A stretch of 64,000 bases of DNA from Stutzerimonas zhaodongensis (GTDB lineage: Bacteria; Pseudomonadota; Gammaproteobacteria; Pseudomonadales; Pseudomonadaceae): assembly GCF_003696365.1 (NCBI RefSeq), contig NZ_RFFM01000001.1:1-64000 (forward strand). The letters are read 5' to 3'. Position numbers and translations under genes: made by a program. Positions within the stretch are counted from its first letter, which is position 1; every line of letters begins with the position of its first letter. The notes below the pieces were generated by a model, which searched no databases, had not been told where the DNA came from, and saw only the letters and a list, made by a program, of their open reading frames with translations. Below, one piece after another: positions 62,588 through 64,000 of the stretch.

Positions 62588-63904
62588 TTAGATCGCTTCG
62601 CCCATCACGTAGTCCGGCAGGATGGTCGCGATCTGTGGGAACAGACACAGCACGATTATCGCCAGCACCATGACCAGCGCGTAGGGAAGCGCGCCCCAGA
62701 GAATTTCCCGTGTCGGCACCTGAGGCGCGATCCCGTTGATGACGAACAGGTTCAAGCCCAGCGGCGGGGTGATCAGACCGATCTCCATGTTGATGGTCAG
62801 CACCACCGCAAACCAGTAGGGATCGAAGCCCGCCTGTACGACGATCGGGAACAGCAGAGGCGCGGACATCACGATCACGGCCACTGGCGGCAGGAACATC
62901 CCGGCTACGAGCAGGAACACGTTGATCACGCCCATCAGCACCCAGCGATTGACCTCCAGGCTGGCGATCGCCTCGGCCAGTGACTGCGTGATGTACAGCG
63001 AGGACAAGGCAAAGGCGAACAGCTCGGCCGAAGCCAGGATCATCATGATCATGACGCTTTCGCGCATGCCGGAGCCGAAGATGTTGCGGAACGTACCCAT
63101 TTTGAACAGCCGGTACGCCAGCACTACCACCACCAGCGTGAGCATGGCACCCGCGCCGGCTGCTTCCGAAGGCGTCGCCACGCCGCCATATAGCACGTAG
63201 AGAACGCCAAGGATGATCAGCATCAGCGGCAGTATCCGCGGAAGAGCGGCAAGCTTGTCGCGCAGGCTGTAATACACGCCTTCAGCGCCGAAGCGGAAGC
63301 CCTTTCGGCGGGCATCGAGCATCGCCCAGGCCATGAACATGGCGGTCAGCATCAGGCCAGGCAGTACACCGGCGAGGAACAGCCGGCCAATGGAGGTTTC
63401 TGTCGCGATGCCGTAGATGATCATGGTGACCGATGGCGGCAGCAGAATGCCCAGCGTGCCGCCTGCCGCGATCGAACCGGTCGCGACTGAGGATGGGTAG
63501 CCTCGGTTGAGCATCTCCGGAATGCCGAGCTTGCCGATGGCCGCGCAGGTCGCAGGGCTCGAGCCGGTCATTCCGGAAAACACAGCGCAGGCGCCGATGT
63601 TCGACAGCACCAGGCCACCCGGTACCTTGTACATCCAGCGGTCCAGTGCGCGATAAAGGTCGGCTCCGGCGGGCGTGCCCGCAACGATAGCGCCCATCAG
63701 TACGAACATCGGGATCGAAACGAAGGCCAGGTTGCCGATGCCGGCGAACATGGTCTCGGCCACCACGCCTATCACTTCGGGGCCCATCGCCATGAACAGA
63801 CCGCCCATGGCCGCGAGTCCGAGGGCAAATGCGATGGGCATGCCCGTGGCGAGAAACAGCAGCAAGGCACAAATCAGAATCACGCCTGCAAGGGTTGGAG
63901 TCAT
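62588..63904 (-). CDS. dctM: TRAP transporter large permease subunit DctM
   Basis: 438 aa, 12 or more membrane helices. Typical DctM blocks: MPIAFALGLAAMGGLFMAMG, IPMFVLMGAIVAGTPAGADLYRALDRWM, FSGMTGSSPATCAAIGKLGIPEMLNRGYPSSVATGSIAAGGTLGILLPPSVTMIIYGIATETSIGRLFLAGVLPG and EIGLITPPLGLNLFVINGIA. It belongs to the DctPQM branch. Its position facing mdcABCDEGH suggests a dicarboxylate such as malonate as substrate; that is inference. The start overlaps the dctQ stop (ATGA). Confidence 0.94.
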   Translation of the reverse strand: MTPTLAGVILICALLLFLATGMPIAFALGLAAMGGLFMAMGPEVIGVVAETMFAGIGNLAFVSIPMFVLMGAIVAGTPAGADLYRALDRWMYKVPGGLVLSNIGACAVFSGMTGSSPATCAAIGKLGIPEMLNRGYPSSVATGSIAAGGTLGILLPPSVTMIIYGIATETSIGRLFLAGVLPGLMLTAMFMAWAMLDARRKGFRFGAEGVYYSLRDKLAALPRILPLMLIILGVLYVLYGGVATPSEAAGAGAMLTLVVVVLAYRLFKMGTFRNIFGSGMRESVMIMMILASAELFAFALSSLYITQSLAEAIASLEVNRWVLMGVINVFLLVAGMFLPPVAVIVMSAPLLFPIVVQAGFDPYWFAVVLTINMEIGLITPPLGLNLFVINGIAPQVPTREILWGALPYALVMVLAIIVLCLFPQIATILPDYVMGEAI

Positions 63905-64000
63905 GGTGCTTCTCCGAATCTCTGATGGGAGTGCAGGGTGTTTTCGTCCTCGGCGGACGTGGGATTTTGCGCCGGCGATGTGGCCAGTTCGGGGTTGAAC
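63901..64000 (-). CDS. dctQ: TRAP transporter small permease DctQ, C-terminal end (partial)
   Basis: The last 32 codons of an open frame that runs off the window. The tail reads FNPELATSPAQNPTSAEDENT... and ends FGEAP before a TGA that overlaps the dctM ATG. The tail itself is not diagnostic; the call rests on the ATGA coupling and on the standard dctQ-dctM order. Confidence 0.65.
   Translation of the reverse strand, partial: FNPELATSPAQNPTSAEDENTLHSHQRFGEAP

Overview
The window is a chromosomal replication-origin region of a gamma-proteobacterium of the Pseudomonas lineage, most likely the Stutzerimonas (Pseudomonas) stutzeri group. The evidence is the block ahpF / gyrB-recF-dnaN-dnaA / oriC / rpmH-rnpA-yidD-yidC-mnmE, then mnmG-rsmG-parA-parB-atpIBEFHAGDC-glmU-glmR-glmS, together with Pseudomonas-type parS palindromes and DnaA boxes. 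The species assignment is inference from gene content and protein similarity, not from a search.

Layout. 1-41 is the first codons of ahpF (minus). 263-6392 is gyrB, recF, dnaN and dnaA, all minus and leading away from the origin. 6393-6901 is oriC. 6902-10803 is rpmH, rnpA, yidD, yidC and mnmE (plus). 11077-16676 is a seven-gene Mrp Na+/H+ antiporter operon placed between mnmE and mnmG. 16677-17103 is a second origin-like element. 17104-21332 is mnmG, rsmG, parA and parB; 21467-28551 is the nine-gene F1Fo ATP synthase operon; 28673-35860 is glmU, a chemoreceptor, a DeoR regulator, glmS and an esterase. Up to here the order is mostly conserved and co-oriented with replication.

The right half is accessory. 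35932-41701 (minus) is a bacteriophytochrome cluster: photoreceptor kinase, Rcp1-like response regulator, hybrid kinase and heme oxygenase, so both the chromophore enzyme and the signalling partners are encoded together. 41905-44751 holds small proteins and a CobW-type GTPase. 44886-50180 is an iron-type cell-surface signalling set (ECF sigma factor, FecR-like anti-sigma factor, TonB-dependent receptor, PepSY membrane protein). 50294-53847 (minus) is a TAXI-TRAP transporter with DUF1850. 54209-56185 holds an HhH protein, a DUF4124 protein, a solitary phnN and a YqaA-type membrane protein. 56302-62424 is the malonate decarboxylase operon mdcABCDEGH, facing a second, DctQM-type TRAP transporter (62588-64000) that runs off the window.

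Non-coding structure is rich near the origin: two DnaA-box/AT-rich elements about 10 kb apart that resemble each other, perfect DnaA boxes inside mnmE, mnmG and parA, and four parS-like palindromes at 178, 2720, 3350 and 44214. No rRNA, tRNA, CRISPR array, prophage or insertion sequence was seen. The observations I would look at first are the second origin-like element, the distal parS, the phytochrome relay cluster and the mdc/TRAP pairing.
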